Shown: in pieces, positions 8,701 through 15,394 of the stretch
How positions within the stretch are numbered: the stretch's first letter is position 1
How the letters are laid out: each line of letters starts with the position of its first letter
Notes under the pieces: generated by a model
The model's input: the letters and a program-made list of their open reading frames with translations, nothing else
What the model was told of the DNA's origin: nothing
The model's database searches: none
NCBI RefSeq assembly: GCF_005519465.1
Contig: NZ_CP027858.1
Location: 5,753,001 to 5,817,000, forward strand
Source: Streptomyces clavuligerus
GTDB taxonomy: Bacteria; Actinomycetota; Actinomycetes; Streptomycetales; Streptomycetaceae
Reading direction: 5' to 3'
DNA length: 64,000 nucleotides
Translations under genes and position numbers: made by a program

Positions 8701-9272
8701 GCGACCTGGTGGCGGCGGGGAACCGCGCGCTGCTCACCGGGGAGATGGGCATCGCCAACACGACGGTCTCGTCCGCGCTGATCTCGGTCTTCACCGGGGT
8801 CGACCCCGGTGAGATCACCGGCCGGGGCACGGGCATCAACGACGAGATGCACGCCCGTAAGGTGGACGTCGTCCGGCGCGCGCTGGAACTGCACGCCCCG
8901 GACCCCGCCGACCCCGTGGGCGTGCTCGCCGCGGTCGGCGGGCTGGAGCACGCGGCGATGGTCGGCCTGATCCTGGGCGGCGCCTCGCTGCGGACGCCGG
9001 TCGTCCTGGACGGAGTCTCGGCCGGCGCGGCGGCCCTCGCCGCCCGCGCCATCGCCCCCGAGTCCCTCGCCGCCTGCATCGCCGGTCACCGCAGCGCCGA
9101 ACCCGGCCACGTCGCCGCCCTCAACAAACTCGGCCTCCGCCCGCTGGTCGATCTCGACCTCAGGCTGGGGGAGGGGACGGGTGCGTTGCTCGCGCTTCCG
9201 CTGGTGCAGAGCGCTGCGCGGGCGATGCATGAGGTGGCGACGTTCGACTCGGCGGGCGTCACCGAGAAGTAG
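5715..9272 (+). CDS. cobT: BluB-CobT fusion with a 600-residue disordered N-terminus
   Basis: About 1,185 residues in three parts. Residues 1 to about 610 are Pro/Ala/Glu/Val low-complexity sequence with many PEPV- and PEAV-like units. About 615-835 is a nitroreductase-fold BluB-like domain (RRDIRNGFRGDPIPHEVLL, SVGHSQPWDFVVI, GVGWVSFFDE), which would make 5,6-dimethylbenzimidazole from FMNH2 and O2. About 838-1185 is CobT (FAGDHGVHAQGVTAWPQEV, LTGEMGIANTTVSSAL, and LGEGTGALLALPL with the catalytic Glu), which joins that base to nicotinate mononucleotide to give the lower-ligand nucleotide. The start at 5715 follows GAGGGG. CobL is upstream and siroheme synthase downstream. The function of the long N-terminus is unknown. 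Confidence 0.88.
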   Translation: MTDTGQVPGEGQPENAGVVGQQPGVPGGDAYTFLEPSGHLPDEDDLLLMPGAQGAWIDPQAVQSLQHGPQSGQVRLPVDRTGQVPVGAHPQIPEQYVPVPAAQPMPGQQQVPVAPDLVPAPELAAPTDLGAPDAAVPPQPVIPAQATAPPQPAGAPAAPAAPPVGTTAPVPPAARRPLHMGPPLPDTTGGVVRSLADRGPAGVAPHPLTVQNTAVAAPPAVEHVEHVDHAGSIEPIEYAGVPQGEPVVLPGPQLGEIPPQPGAPWGPQAPQQAVPVPEPAPEPVPPVPAEAVAAEPVPSAPAAPVAPVAPVEEPADPAGVPAVEEAAPEAVAPEAVMAEPAATGTAAPEAVLVEAQPVAPEESAPEAAAEQQPVPAEQPEPAQPVAQPERTGPVVPEEAPEAVAPEAVAPEEAAPEAAPGPAPEAVSEVPDPPVTVEAVEAEPEPVPVPVAAPEPVFEQAPEPEPQAEAVVVVVAAELPEAAEAAEPGEPVEGPEAAVEVAEPALVPVAEPEAEPVPVVAVEQPVAVEAAPAAVVAEADVSVPQPPAEPAEQPVPEAEAEVVAEVVSEPESVVPEQAPEQAPAPEPEPGAMPEPGPVSEPEEIPAPARSAPAPGYDDAEREAVLRVMRERRDIRNGFRGDPIPHEVLLRVLEAAHTAPSVGHSQPWDFVVIRSAETRSTMHELAQRQRDAYAKTLPKGRAKQFKELKIEAILETPVNIVVTADPTRGGRHTLGRHTQPQMAPYSSALAVENLWLAARAEGLGVGWVSFFDEREMVRALGLPEHLEVVAYLCVGYVDEFPEEPELTQAGWSKRRPLSWVVHEETYGRRALPGEEPHDLLQETVANIRPLDAKALGEAWERQKRMTKPAGALGMLEIISAQLSGLSRVCPPPIPEPAAVAVFAGDHGVHAQGVTAWPQEVTGQMVANFLGGGAVCNAFAHQVGAEVCVIDVGVASELPATPGLLPRKVRPGTADFTTGPAMTREETLAAIDVGIETARDLVAAGNRALLTGEMGIANTTVSSALISVFTGVDPGEITGRGTGINDEMHARKVDVVRRALELHAPDPADPVGVLAAVGGLEHAAMVGLILGGASLRTPVVLDGVSAGAAALAARAIAPESLAACIAGHRSAEPGHVAALNKLGLRPLVDLDLRLGEGTGALLALPLVQSAARAMHEVATFDSAGVTEK

Positions 9273-9337
9273 CTCCTGGGTGTGCCTCTGCGCCTCCGCG
9301 CCCCCGTGAAATCAGCCTCGTGGGGGTGCCTGAAAGT

Positions 9338-9386
9338 CAGCCTCGCCGGCGTTTGAGGAGCGGGGGCTCGGGGGCTGGCCCCCGAC
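9338..9386 (+). repeat. 49-base intergenic repeat, copy 1
   Basis: Begins CAGCCTCGCCGGCGTTTGAG and ends with a GGGGGCTGGCCCCCGAC hairpin-like tail. It differs from copy 2 at one base. I recall this sequence type as a dispersed intergenic repeat in Streptomyces genomes; this was not checked. Confidence 0.85.
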
Positions 9387-9452
9387 AACGGGCCCGCAAA
9401 TTTCGGCCTCGTGGGGTGTGTCCTCTCTGGGGGGTTGCCCCCGCGCAAAATC

Positions 9453-9501
9453 CAGCCTCGCCGGCGTTTGAGGAGCGGGGGTTCGGGGGCTGGCCCCCGA
9501 C
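9453..9501 (+). repeat. 49-base intergenic repeat, copy 2
   Basis: Same 49-base unit as at 9338, in the same orientation and 115 bases downstream, with a T for C change in the G-rich part. The GGGGGCTGGCCCCC palindrome is retained. Confidence 0.85.
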
Positions 9502-9562
9502 GATGGGGCCGCGCGGGGGTTCGTCGGCTTGCGCGTCGGGCGTGCGTTGGGTGCGGGGTCCG

Positions 9563-9583
9563 TCCTCAATCGCCGGACGGGCT
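9563..9583 (-). repeat. inverted, diverged core of the intergenic repeat
   Basis: TCCTCAATCGCCGGACGGGC resembles the reverse complement of the CAGCCTCGCCGGCGTTTGAG core found at 9338 and 9453, with a few mismatches. It could pair with either direct copy in RNA or single-stranded DNA. Confidence 0.55.
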
Positions 9584-9699
9584 TGTTTTGCTCGGGTCAC
9601 CCGTCAGGTGCGGGGGTGGGGGCCTCCGGGCTCGACTCCTCAGGGCCGGCAGACCGGACGTCCGATGTCCGGATGCGGGTGATTCTCCGCCGGTCCCTT

Positions 9700-10060
9700 A
9701 CGGGGACGACCCTGCACCCCCCACCACGGGGAGACGGCCACTCGGTGCGGGAAGTGGTCACAGTCCCGCCCGGCTGGGAGACGGACAGCCTCGGGTCCCG
9801 CCACAGGGACCAGCCCGCCCGGTGCGGGAAGCGGGCACGCTCCCGTCCGGTGGGAGACGGACGGCCTCGTCCACACCGGGTGGGACGACCTGCACCCCCA
9901 CCATGGGCAGACGGCCGCCCGGTACCGGAAGTGGGCACACCCCGCCCGGTGGGAAGGGGGAGCCGCAGGGTCCCTCCCGTGCGCAGTCGGCACACTCCCG
10001 CCCGGTGGGAGAGGACCGCCACGGGCCCCGCCACGGGGGACGCGTGCCCCGCCCGGAGGG
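9700..10060. repeat. degenerate array with period near 80-95 bases
   Basis: About four units share recurring blocks such as CCGCCCGGTGGGAGACGGAC, CGGTGCGGGAAGNGGGCAC and CCCCACCACGGG. Spacing is irregular and mismatches are many. No reading frame is preserved across the units. Confidence 0.55.
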
Positions 10061-10183
10061 TGAGCCGCAGCAGGTCAGGGCCCCCGGCCCCGGGCCGGGA
10101 AGAGGCGCGGGACACCGTAGAGTTGCCCGTGCAACGCCCGCTTCGCCGCCTCGGCGGCCCCGCCCGCCAGGAGCCCCACCGCG

Positions 10184-11422
10184 ATGGCCGATCACCCCGT
10201 CTACCCCGTCGGACTCCGCCTCGCCGGTCGCCGCGTCGTCGTCCTCGGTGGCGGACAGGTCGCCCAGCGCCGCCTCCCCGCACTGCTCGCGGCGGGCGCG
10301 GACATCGTCCTGGTCTCCCCGTCGGCCACCCCCTCCGTGGAGGCGATGGCGACCTCGGGCGAGATCCACTGGGAGCGCCGCCGGTACGCCGAAGGCGACC
10401 TCGCCGGAGCCTGGTACGCCCTGATCGCGACCACCGACCCGGAGGCCAACACCCGTGCCTCCGCCGAGGCCGAGCGCTCCCGCGTCTGGTGCGTACGCGC
10501 GGACGACGCGCACGCGGCCACCGCCTGGACCCCGGCCACCGGCCGCTCCGAGGGCGTCACGGTCGCCGTGCTCACCACGGAACCCGAAGGCCGTGACCCG
10601 CGCCGCTCCGCCGCTCTGCGGGACGCGATCGTGGAGGGCCTGCGGGACGGCACGCTCAGCGCCCCCCAGCACCGCACCCGCGTCCCCGGTGTCGCCCTCG
10701 TCGGCGGTGGTCCCGGCGACCCGGACCTGATCACGGTCCGGGGCCGCCGCCTCCTCGCCGAGGCGGATGTCGTCGTCGCGGACCGCCTCGGCCCCCGCGA
10801 CCTCCTCGCGGAGCTGCCGCCGCATGTCGAGGTGATCGACGCGGCGAAGATCCCGTACGGCCGGTTCATGGCCCAGGAGGCGATCAACGCCGCGCTGATC
10901 GAGCACGCCAGGGCGGGCCGGGCCGTGGTCCGGCTCAAGGGCGGCGACCCCTTTGTCTTCGGCCGCGGCATGGAGGAGGCGGAAGCCCTCGCCGAGGCCG
11001 GAATCCCCTGCACCGTGGTGCCGGGGATCTCCAGCTCGATCAGTGTGCCGGGCGCGGTCGGCATCCCGGTCACCCACCGGGGTGTCGCCCATGAGTTCGC
11101 CGTGGTCAGTGGCCATGTCGCCCCGGACGACGACCGTTCTCTCGTGGACTGGCCCGCGCTCGCCCGGCTCCGTGGCACCCTGGTGGTGCTGATGGGGGTC
11201 GACAAGATCGGGGCGATCGCCCAGACCCTGGTGGCGAACGGCCGCGAGCCGCACACCCCCGTGGCCCTGATCCAGGAGGGCACGACCGCCGCCCAGCGCC
11301 GGGTGGACGCGACCCTCGCCACCGTCGCCGACACGGTCGTCGCCGAGGGCATCCGTCCCCCGGCGGTCATCGTCATCGGCGAGGTGGTCGCCCTCGGCGG
11401 CACGCTCCGGACGACTTCGTAA
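10184..11422 (+). CDS. cysG: siroheme synthase / uroporphyrinogen-III C-methyltransferase
   Basis: Two-domain enzyme of 412 residues. The N-terminal part is an NAD-dependent precorrin-2 dehydrogenase (GRRVVVLGGGQVAQRRLPAL near residues 16-35). The C-terminal part from about 166 is the SAM-dependent methyltransferase, with GGGPGDPDLITVRGRRLL near 170 and LKGGDPFVFGRGMEEAEAL near 251. It makes precorrin-2 from uroporphyrinogen III and can oxidise it to sirohydrochlorin, the branch point for siroheme and cobalamin. Whether the N-terminal domain also chelates iron, as in E. coli CysG, cannot be told. AGGAG lies about 10 bases before the ATG. It sits with cobL and cobT. Confidence 0.9.
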   Translation: MADHPVYPVGLRLAGRRVVVLGGGQVAQRRLPALLAAGADIVLVSPSATPSVEAMATSGEIHWERRRYAEGDLAGAWYALIATTDPEANTRASAEAERSRVWCVRADDAHAATAWTPATGRSEGVTVAVLTTEPEGRDPRRSAALRDAIVEGLRDGTLSAPQHRTRVPGVALVGGGPGDPDLITVRGRRLLAEADVVVADRLGPRDLLAELPPHVEVIDAAKIPYGRFMAQEAINAALIEHARAGRAVVRLKGGDPFVFGRGMEEAEALAEAGIPCTVVPGISSSISVPGAVGIPVTHRGVAHEFAVVSGHVAPDDDRSLVDWPALARLRGTLVVLMGVDKIGAIAQTLVANGREPHTPVALIQEGTTAAQRRVDATLATVADTVVAEGIRPPAVIVIGEVVALGGTLRTTS

Positions 11423-11484
11423 CCATCGGTAACACGCCTGGTTCGGGCGTTGGCACCACCCCTGCGGGAAGGCAGTATCACCCT

Positions 11485-12303
11485 GTGGCCGATCTCATCA
11501 CCATCGAGGACCCCGACGACCCCCGTCTGCGCGACTACACGGGCCTGACGGACGTCGAGCTGCGCCGCAGACGCGAACCCGCCGAGGGGCTGTTCATCGC
11601 CGAGGGCGAGAAGGTCATCCGGCGGGCCAAGGACGCGGGCTACGCGATGCGGTCGATGCTGCTCTCGTCCAAGTGGGTCGACGCCATGCGGGACGTCATC
11701 GACGAGCTGCCCGCGCCCGTGTACGCGGTCAGCCCGGAGCTGGCGGAGCGGGTCACCGGCTACCACGTGCACCGGGGAGCCCTCGCGTCCATGCAGCGCA
11801 AGCCGGAGCCGGACGCGGCCGAGCTGCTGGCCGGGGCCCGCCGGGTGGCGATCATGGAAGCCGTCAACGACCACACCAACATCGGCGCGATCTTCCGGAG
11901 CGCGGCAGCCCTCGGCATGGACGCGGTGCTGCTCTCCCCGGACTGCGCCGACCCCCTCTACCGCCGTTCCGTGAAGGTCTCGATGGGCGCCGTCTTCTCC
12001 GTGCCGTACGCGCGGCTCGACGGCTGGCCCAAGGGGCTCGAAGGGGTCCGCGAGGCGGGCTTCACCCTGCTCGCCCTGACCCCGCACGAGAAGGCCGCGC
12101 CGATCGACGAGGTCGCGCCGCACCGGCTCGACCGGGTCGCGCTGATGCTCGGCGCGGAGGGCGAGGGGCTGTCCCGCCGGGCGCTGATGGCGGCGGACGA
12201 GTGGGTCCGCATCCCGATGGCGCACGGTGTGGACTCGCTCAATGTGGGGGCCGCCGCGGCGGTGGCCTTCTACGCCGTCACCGCGGGCCGCCCCCCGGCC
12301 TGA
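11485..12303 (+). CDS. SpoU/TrmH-family RNA 2'-O-methyltransferase
   Basis: 272 residues with the three SPOUT motifs in order: NHTNIGAIFRSAAALGMDAV-like sequence near 129-147, LMLGAEGEGLSRRAL near 220-234, and VDSLNVGAAAAVAFY near 249-263. An N-terminal substrate-binding region (EGLFIAEGEKVIRRA) precedes them. It would methylate a ribose 2'-OH in rRNA or tRNA; the target base is not predictable. The start is the GTG at 11485, with no Shine-Dalgarno and a possible -10 box only a few bases upstream, so it may be leaderless. Confidence 0.88.
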   Translation: MADLITIEDPDDPRLRDYTGLTDVELRRRREPAEGLFIAEGEKVIRRAKDAGYAMRSMLLSSKWVDAMRDVIDELPAPVYAVSPELAERVTGYHVHRGALASMQRKPEPDAAELLAGARRVAIMEAVNDHTNIGAIFRSAAALGMDAVLLSPDCADPLYRRSVKVSMGAVFSVPYARLDGWPKGLEGVREAGFTLLALTPHEKAAPIDEVAPHRLDRVALMLGAEGEGLSRRALMAADEWVRIPMAHGVDSLNVGAAAAVAFYAVTAGRPPA

Positions 12304-12336
12304 CCCGGAGGGCGTGCGGAGCCGGACCGCCGCGCT

Positions 12337-13539
12337 CTACAACTGCTGGGCCGCCGCGATCCCCAGCGCCACGATCAGGGTCACGACCACGAAGACCACG
12401 ATCCGCTGGCGCAGCAGCCGGGGGTTGGCGGGCCGCCGCCCCGTCGACGTCGTCCGGCCGCCGGGGCCGGGACGGGCCCCCGAGCGCGCCGGGGGATACG
12501 GCCGGGGGCGGGAGCCACCGGTGCGCGCGGGCTTCGGGCGCGCGGGCCCGGTGCGCCGCTCCCCGGCGCGGTCGAGACGCTCGGTGCGCTCGCCCCGGTC
12601 GAGCCGTTCGGTCCGGGCGGCAGCGGCGGCCCTGCCGGGCCGCTCCGGGTAGCGCGTGGTCGGCCGGTCGGCGTCGATCCGCTCGCGCGGCGCCGGGGGC
12701 CGGACCTCCACCAGCCCCTGGGCCTCCCGCGCCGCGATCTCCTTGAGCCGCATGGAGAGCTGAAGGGTGCTGGGACGGTCCTCGGGGTCCTTCGCCAGAC
12801 AGGCCCGCAGCAACGGGGCCAGCGCGTCCGGTACGCCGTGGAGCTGCGGCTCCTCGTGCACCACCCGGTAGAGCATCACCTCGGAACCGCCGTGCCCGAA
12901 CGGGGAGTCCGCGGTCGCCGCGTAGGCGAGGGTCGCCCCCAGCGAGAAGACGTCCGTGGCCGGGGTGACGGCGACCCCGCGCACCTGCTCGGGGGCGAGG
13001 AAGCCGGGGGAGCCCACCGCCGTGCCGACATGGGTGAGCGTGCTGGCGCCCGTCGCCCACGCGATGCCGAAGTCGATGATGCGCGGGCCCTTGGGGGAGA
13101 GGAGGATGTTGGAGGGCTTGAGGTCCCGGTGGACCACGCCCGCCTCGTGCACGGCGACCAGCCCCTCCGAGAGCGCGGCTCCGATGGCGGCCACCTCCGC
13201 CGCCTGGAGGACGCCCTCCTCCGCCACCCGGTCGTGCAGGGAGGGCCCGGGGACGTACTGGGTGGCGAACCAGGGCCGCTCGGCGTCCAGATCCGCCGCC
13301 ACCAGCCGCGCGGTGCAGCCACCCCGGATACGGCGCGCGGCGGAGACCTCACGGGCGAAGCGCGAGCGGAACTCCTGGTCCTCCGCCAGATCGGGCCGGA
13401 TCACCTTGAGCGCGACCCGCTGGCCGCGCCGGTCCGAGCCCAGATAGACGACGCCCATCCCGCCGGCGCCGAGCCGCCGGTGCAGCCGGAACGAGCCGAC
13501 GACTCGCGGGTCCTCGCGCCGGAGCCGCATCATCGCCAT
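12337..13539 (-). CDS. Ser/Thr protein kinase with C-terminal membrane anchor
   Basis: 400 residues. The kinase domain starts at once: glycine loop LGAGGMGVVYLG at 23-34, catalytic Lys in VALKV near 45, HRDLKPSNILLS near 139, DFGIAWATG near 158, and the activation-segment end GSPGFLAPEQVRG. An Arg/Pro-rich linker with repeated RTERLDR follows, then a transmembrane segment (VVFVVVTLIVALGIAAA) four residues from the end. There is no PASTA or other extracellular sensor, unlike PknB. The start is the ATG at 13539, chosen for GGGGAC upstream and the MAMMRLRREDPRVVGSFRL N-terminus; the longer frame to 13926 lacks support. It converges on the methyltransferase gene. Confidence 0.9.
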   Translation of the reverse strand: MAMMRLRREDPRVVGSFRLHRRLGAGGMGVVYLGSDRRGQRVALKVIRPDLAEDQEFRSRFAREVSAARRIRGGCTARLVAADLDAERPWFATQYVPGPSLHDRVAEEGVLQAAEVAAIGAALSEGLVAVHEAGVVHRDLKPSNILLSPKGPRIIDFGIAWATGASTLTHVGTAVGSPGFLAPEQVRGVAVTPATDVFSLGATLAYAATADSPFGHGGSEVMLYRVVHEEPQLHGVPDALAPLLRACLAKDPEDRPSTLQLSMRLKEIAAREAQGLVEVRPPAPRERIDADRPTTRYPERPGRAAAAARTERLDRGERTERLDRAGERRTGPARPKPARTGGSRPRPYPPARSGARPGPGGRTTSTGRRPANPRLLRQRIVVFVVVTLIVALGIAAAQQL

Positions 13540-14245
13540 GTCGTCCCCTACCTGGGGGTGGGGCCACCCCCCTGCCTGCGGCGGGAGGAGCCCCGCCCTG
13601 CCGAGTGGATGGAGGCCGGTCCCCCACCCCTGTCCGGCGGTACGGGCGTGCCCGGCTCCGCCGACTGATCGTCCGTTTTCGCCGTGGCACAGCTTACGTA
13701 CCCCTGCCCCGGCGCGCTCATAGGCCGCGCCTCCGCCTGTCGGCCGATTGTCCTCCCGGGGCGGAGAGCCCGAAGCGCCGCCCAAAAGGGCGAGTTCCGG
13801 CCACCGTGGCCGATGAGAGAAGTCAACAGGCTGAAAAGGCAAGGGTATTGGGCCGGTGGGACACGGCTTGTCCCCGGCGGTTCCGGCACCGCCTGGCCCC
13901 GTCGAAGCGGTGACGGCGGGGCACACCGGGCGCCGGACCGGGCCGGGCGGCCCCGTACCGGGGGCCGTACGGGAGTGAGCGAAGTCACCCGTCCCGCCGG
14001 GGAGTGGACCGTGCCACCGGGCCCGCGCCGGGGCCGGCTCAGGGAAGACCCCAACCTGTGAGGGCCCGTCTCCACCCAGGGGAGTACATCGAACGGTGGT
14101 GGCTCATCCTCCGGGAGGCCCGGCAATCGGTACGCGGGCATGACGTGAGGCGCGCCGAAGGTCCCTAGGCTTGGGACAAGCGGCGGGTGAAGCACTCGTC
14201 CCCCGAGGTCAGACACCCGCCGCTGCCAAAACGAGAGGAGAGGGC
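13540..14245. other. 706-base intergenic stretch between kinase and small membrane protein
   Basis: No gene with believable composition is visible on either strand. On the minus strand TAAGCT (13691-13696) could be a kinase -10 box. On the plus strand TAGGCT at 14166-14171 sits inside a dyad, GTCCC at 14161-14165 against GGGAC at 14173-14177, and could be the promoter of the small protein gene. A locally AT-richer patch occurs near 13800-13855. Confidence 0.4.
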
Positions 14246-14452
14246 ATGGCCGACACGGCAGCGCGGACAGCCGTCCGTACGCGGGGACGCGGGGCGTTCA
14301 CCCCGTCCGGCGGCCGTCCGTCGAGCCGTCGCCACCCGCTGGTGGCGACCGCCATGGTCCTCCCTCTGGCCGCCTTTCTCGTCGTCGCCTTCGGCGGTTG
14401 GGAAGCGGTGGTCACACATGCGTCGTCCGTGGGCGTGATGCTGGGGCGCTGA
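14246..14452 (+). CDS. small single-span membrane protein, function unknown
   Basis: 68 residues: a basic Ala/Arg/Gly-rich N-terminus (about 1-30), one hydrophobic segment HPLVATAMVLPLAAFLVVAF (about 34-53), and a short tail. The ATG at 14246 is preceded by GAGAGGAGAGGG, an excellent ribosome site, which is the main reason to believe in the gene. I do not recognise a family. Confidence 0.6.
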   Translation: MADTAARTAVRTRGRGAFTPSGGRPSSRRHPLVATAMVLPLAAFLVVAFGGWEAVVTHASSVGVMLGR

Positions 14453-14540
14453 GCGGCGCCCCGGACCCGGAAGAGCGGTCCGGGTCGGGGACATCCGGCC
14501 AAATACCCCGTGGGGACGGGGGTGCGGCGGACGACAGGCA

Positions 14541-14572
14541 ATGGCCGGTCAGCTGGGGAGCTGACCGGCCAT
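14541..14572. terminator. perfect 14-bp hairpin between convergent units
   Basis: ATGGCCGGTCAGCT pairs perfectly with AGCTGACCGGCCAT around a GGGG loop. It lies between the small membrane protein gene and the oppositely transcribed tRNA cluster, so it can stop transcription from the left. A weaker CCGGACC/GGTCCGG hairpin precedes it at 14461-14483. Confidence 0.6.
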
Positions 14573-14637
14573 CGCGCTGCCCGGACCAGGGGACGAGCAG
14601 CGGAGGCGAGCAGCGCCGAAGAGGCCGGGGAAAACAC

Positions 14638-14671
14638 GGAATCCCCGACCGCCGGAGCGGCCGGGGATTCC
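14638..14671 (-). terminator. terminator of the minus-strand tRNA cluster
   Basis: GGAATCCCCG pairs with CGGGGATTCC around a G+C-rich loop. On the minus strand it directly follows the last tRNA-Val and is trailed by GTGTTTTCC, so it fits an intrinsic terminator for the tRNA transcript. Confidence 0.7.
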
Positions 14672-14674
14672 GGC

Positions 14675-14749
14675 TGGTGCGCGATACTGGGATTGAACCA
14701 GTGACCTCTTCCGTGTCAGGGAAGCGCTCTCCCGCTGAGCTAATCGCGC
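14675..14749 (-). tRNA. tRNA-Val(GAC), copy with encoded CCA
   Basis: The minus strand reads GCGCGAT-TA-GCTC at the 5' end, an anticodon loop CTGACAC (anticodon GAC), T-loop TTCAATC and acceptor 3' strand ATCGCGC, then A and an encoded CCA. It has 72 nt plus CCA. It is the last gene of the five-tRNA cluster. Confidence 0.95.
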
Positions 14750-14815
14750 GGGGCCGCCAGGACCGGGGTCCAACGGCATTCACCTGCGAAAATGCACAGG
14801 TGCGGTGCGTTTGCG

Positions 14816-14887
14816 TGCGCGATACTGGGATTGAACCAGTGACCTCTTCCGTGTCAGGGAAGCGCTCTCCCGCTGAGCTAATCGCGC
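14816..14887 (-). tRNA. tRNA-Val(GAC), middle copy
   Basis: Same 72-nt sequence as the copy at 14675-14749, with GCGCGAT/ATCGCGC acceptor pairing and anticodon GAC, but followed by CGC rather than an encoded CCA. Confidence 0.95.
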
Positions 14888-14917
14888 GGGGAAACCTCTG
14901 CTGAGCAGTGATTTCAG

Positions 14918-14989
14918 TGGACGATACTGGGATTGAACCAGTGACCTCTTCCGTGTCAGGGAAGCGCTCTCCCGCTGAGCTAATCGTCC
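14918..14989 (-). tRNA. tRNA-Val(GAC), copy with variant acceptor stem
   Basis: Body identical to the other two GAC copies, but the acceptor stem is GGACGAT/ATCGTCC, with compensatory changes that keep every pair. No CCA is encoded. Anticodon GAC reads GUC and GUU. Confidence 0.95.
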
Positions 14990-14990
14990 T

Positions 14991-15064
14991 TGGAGGTGGA
15001 GACGGGATTTGAACCCGTGTAGACGGCTTTGCAGGCCGTTGCCTCGCCTCTCGGCCACTCCACC
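14991..15064 (-). tRNA. tRNA-Cys(GCA)
   Basis: The minus strand begins GGTGGAG-TGGCCGAGAGGC, has anticodon loop CTGCAAA (GCA), T-loop TTCAAAT, acceptor end CTCCACC, discriminator U (the tRNA-Cys identity base) and an encoded CCA. Confidence 0.95.
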
Positions 15065-15099
15065 CGGAGTGTAGGGGTTCGGGAAGATCCCCCACATCG

Positions 15100-15172
15100 A
15101 GCGGACGACCAGGTTCGAACTGGCGACCTCAACCTTGGCAAGGTTGCGCTCTACCAACTGAGCTACGTCCGC
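15100..15172 (-). tRNA. tRNA-Gly(GCC)
   Basis: The minus strand begins GCGGACG-TAGCTCAGTTGG, with anticodon loop TTGCCAA (GCC), T-loop TTCGAAC and acceptor end CGTCCGC. 73 nt, no encoded CCA. It is first in the cluster, closest to the promoter. Confidence 0.95.
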
Positions 15173-15214
15173 TTGTCTTTTCCGTTTCGCTTCCGCGTCC
15201 CGGCGACGTGTTGA

Positions 15215-15242
15215 ACTCTAGCGGATTCCTGAGCCAGTACAA
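15215..15242 (-). promoter_or_regulatory. promoter of the Gly-Cys-Val-Val-Val tRNA cluster
   Basis: Minus-strand TTGTAC (15237-15242), a 16-base spacer and TAGAGT (15215-15220). It lies about 43 bases upstream of the 5' end of tRNA-Gly, as expected for a housekeeping promoter. Confidence 0.6.
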
Positions 15243-15394
15243 AAACGCGTTTCCGCAGCGTGCTGAGGTGTGCCCGCCCCGCAGCGGTCGAGGCGCCCCC
15301 GCCGTGCCCCCGCCGGAGTCCCGCCGAGGGCCTGCGGCGGGCCCGGCGGGCGCCCGCCCGCCGCGCCATCCGCGCCGGTCATAGACTCGCAGAC

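Larger units (their letters stand above)
9273..10183. other. 911-base gene-free stretch filled with repeats
   Basis: No credible gene lies here; frames open on both strands are Arg/Pro/Gly-rich shadows. The left half holds copies of a G-rich intergenic repeat and one inverted copy of its core. The right half, about 9700-10060, is a degenerate longer-period array. A -10-like TAGAGT at 10118-10123 may belong to the siroheme synthase gene, whose ATG at 10184 is preceded by AGGAG. Confidence 0.7.

Noticed and set aside
5259..9230. A 1,323-codon open frame on the minus strand opposite cobT
   Set aside because: Shadow of a G+C-rich gene with repetitive third positions; the translation is Gly/Arg/Asp/His-rich, while the plus strand encodes recognisable BluB and CobT domains.
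9338..9583. CRISPR array
   Set aside because: Only two direct units with unequal, non-spacer-like flanks and no cas genes.
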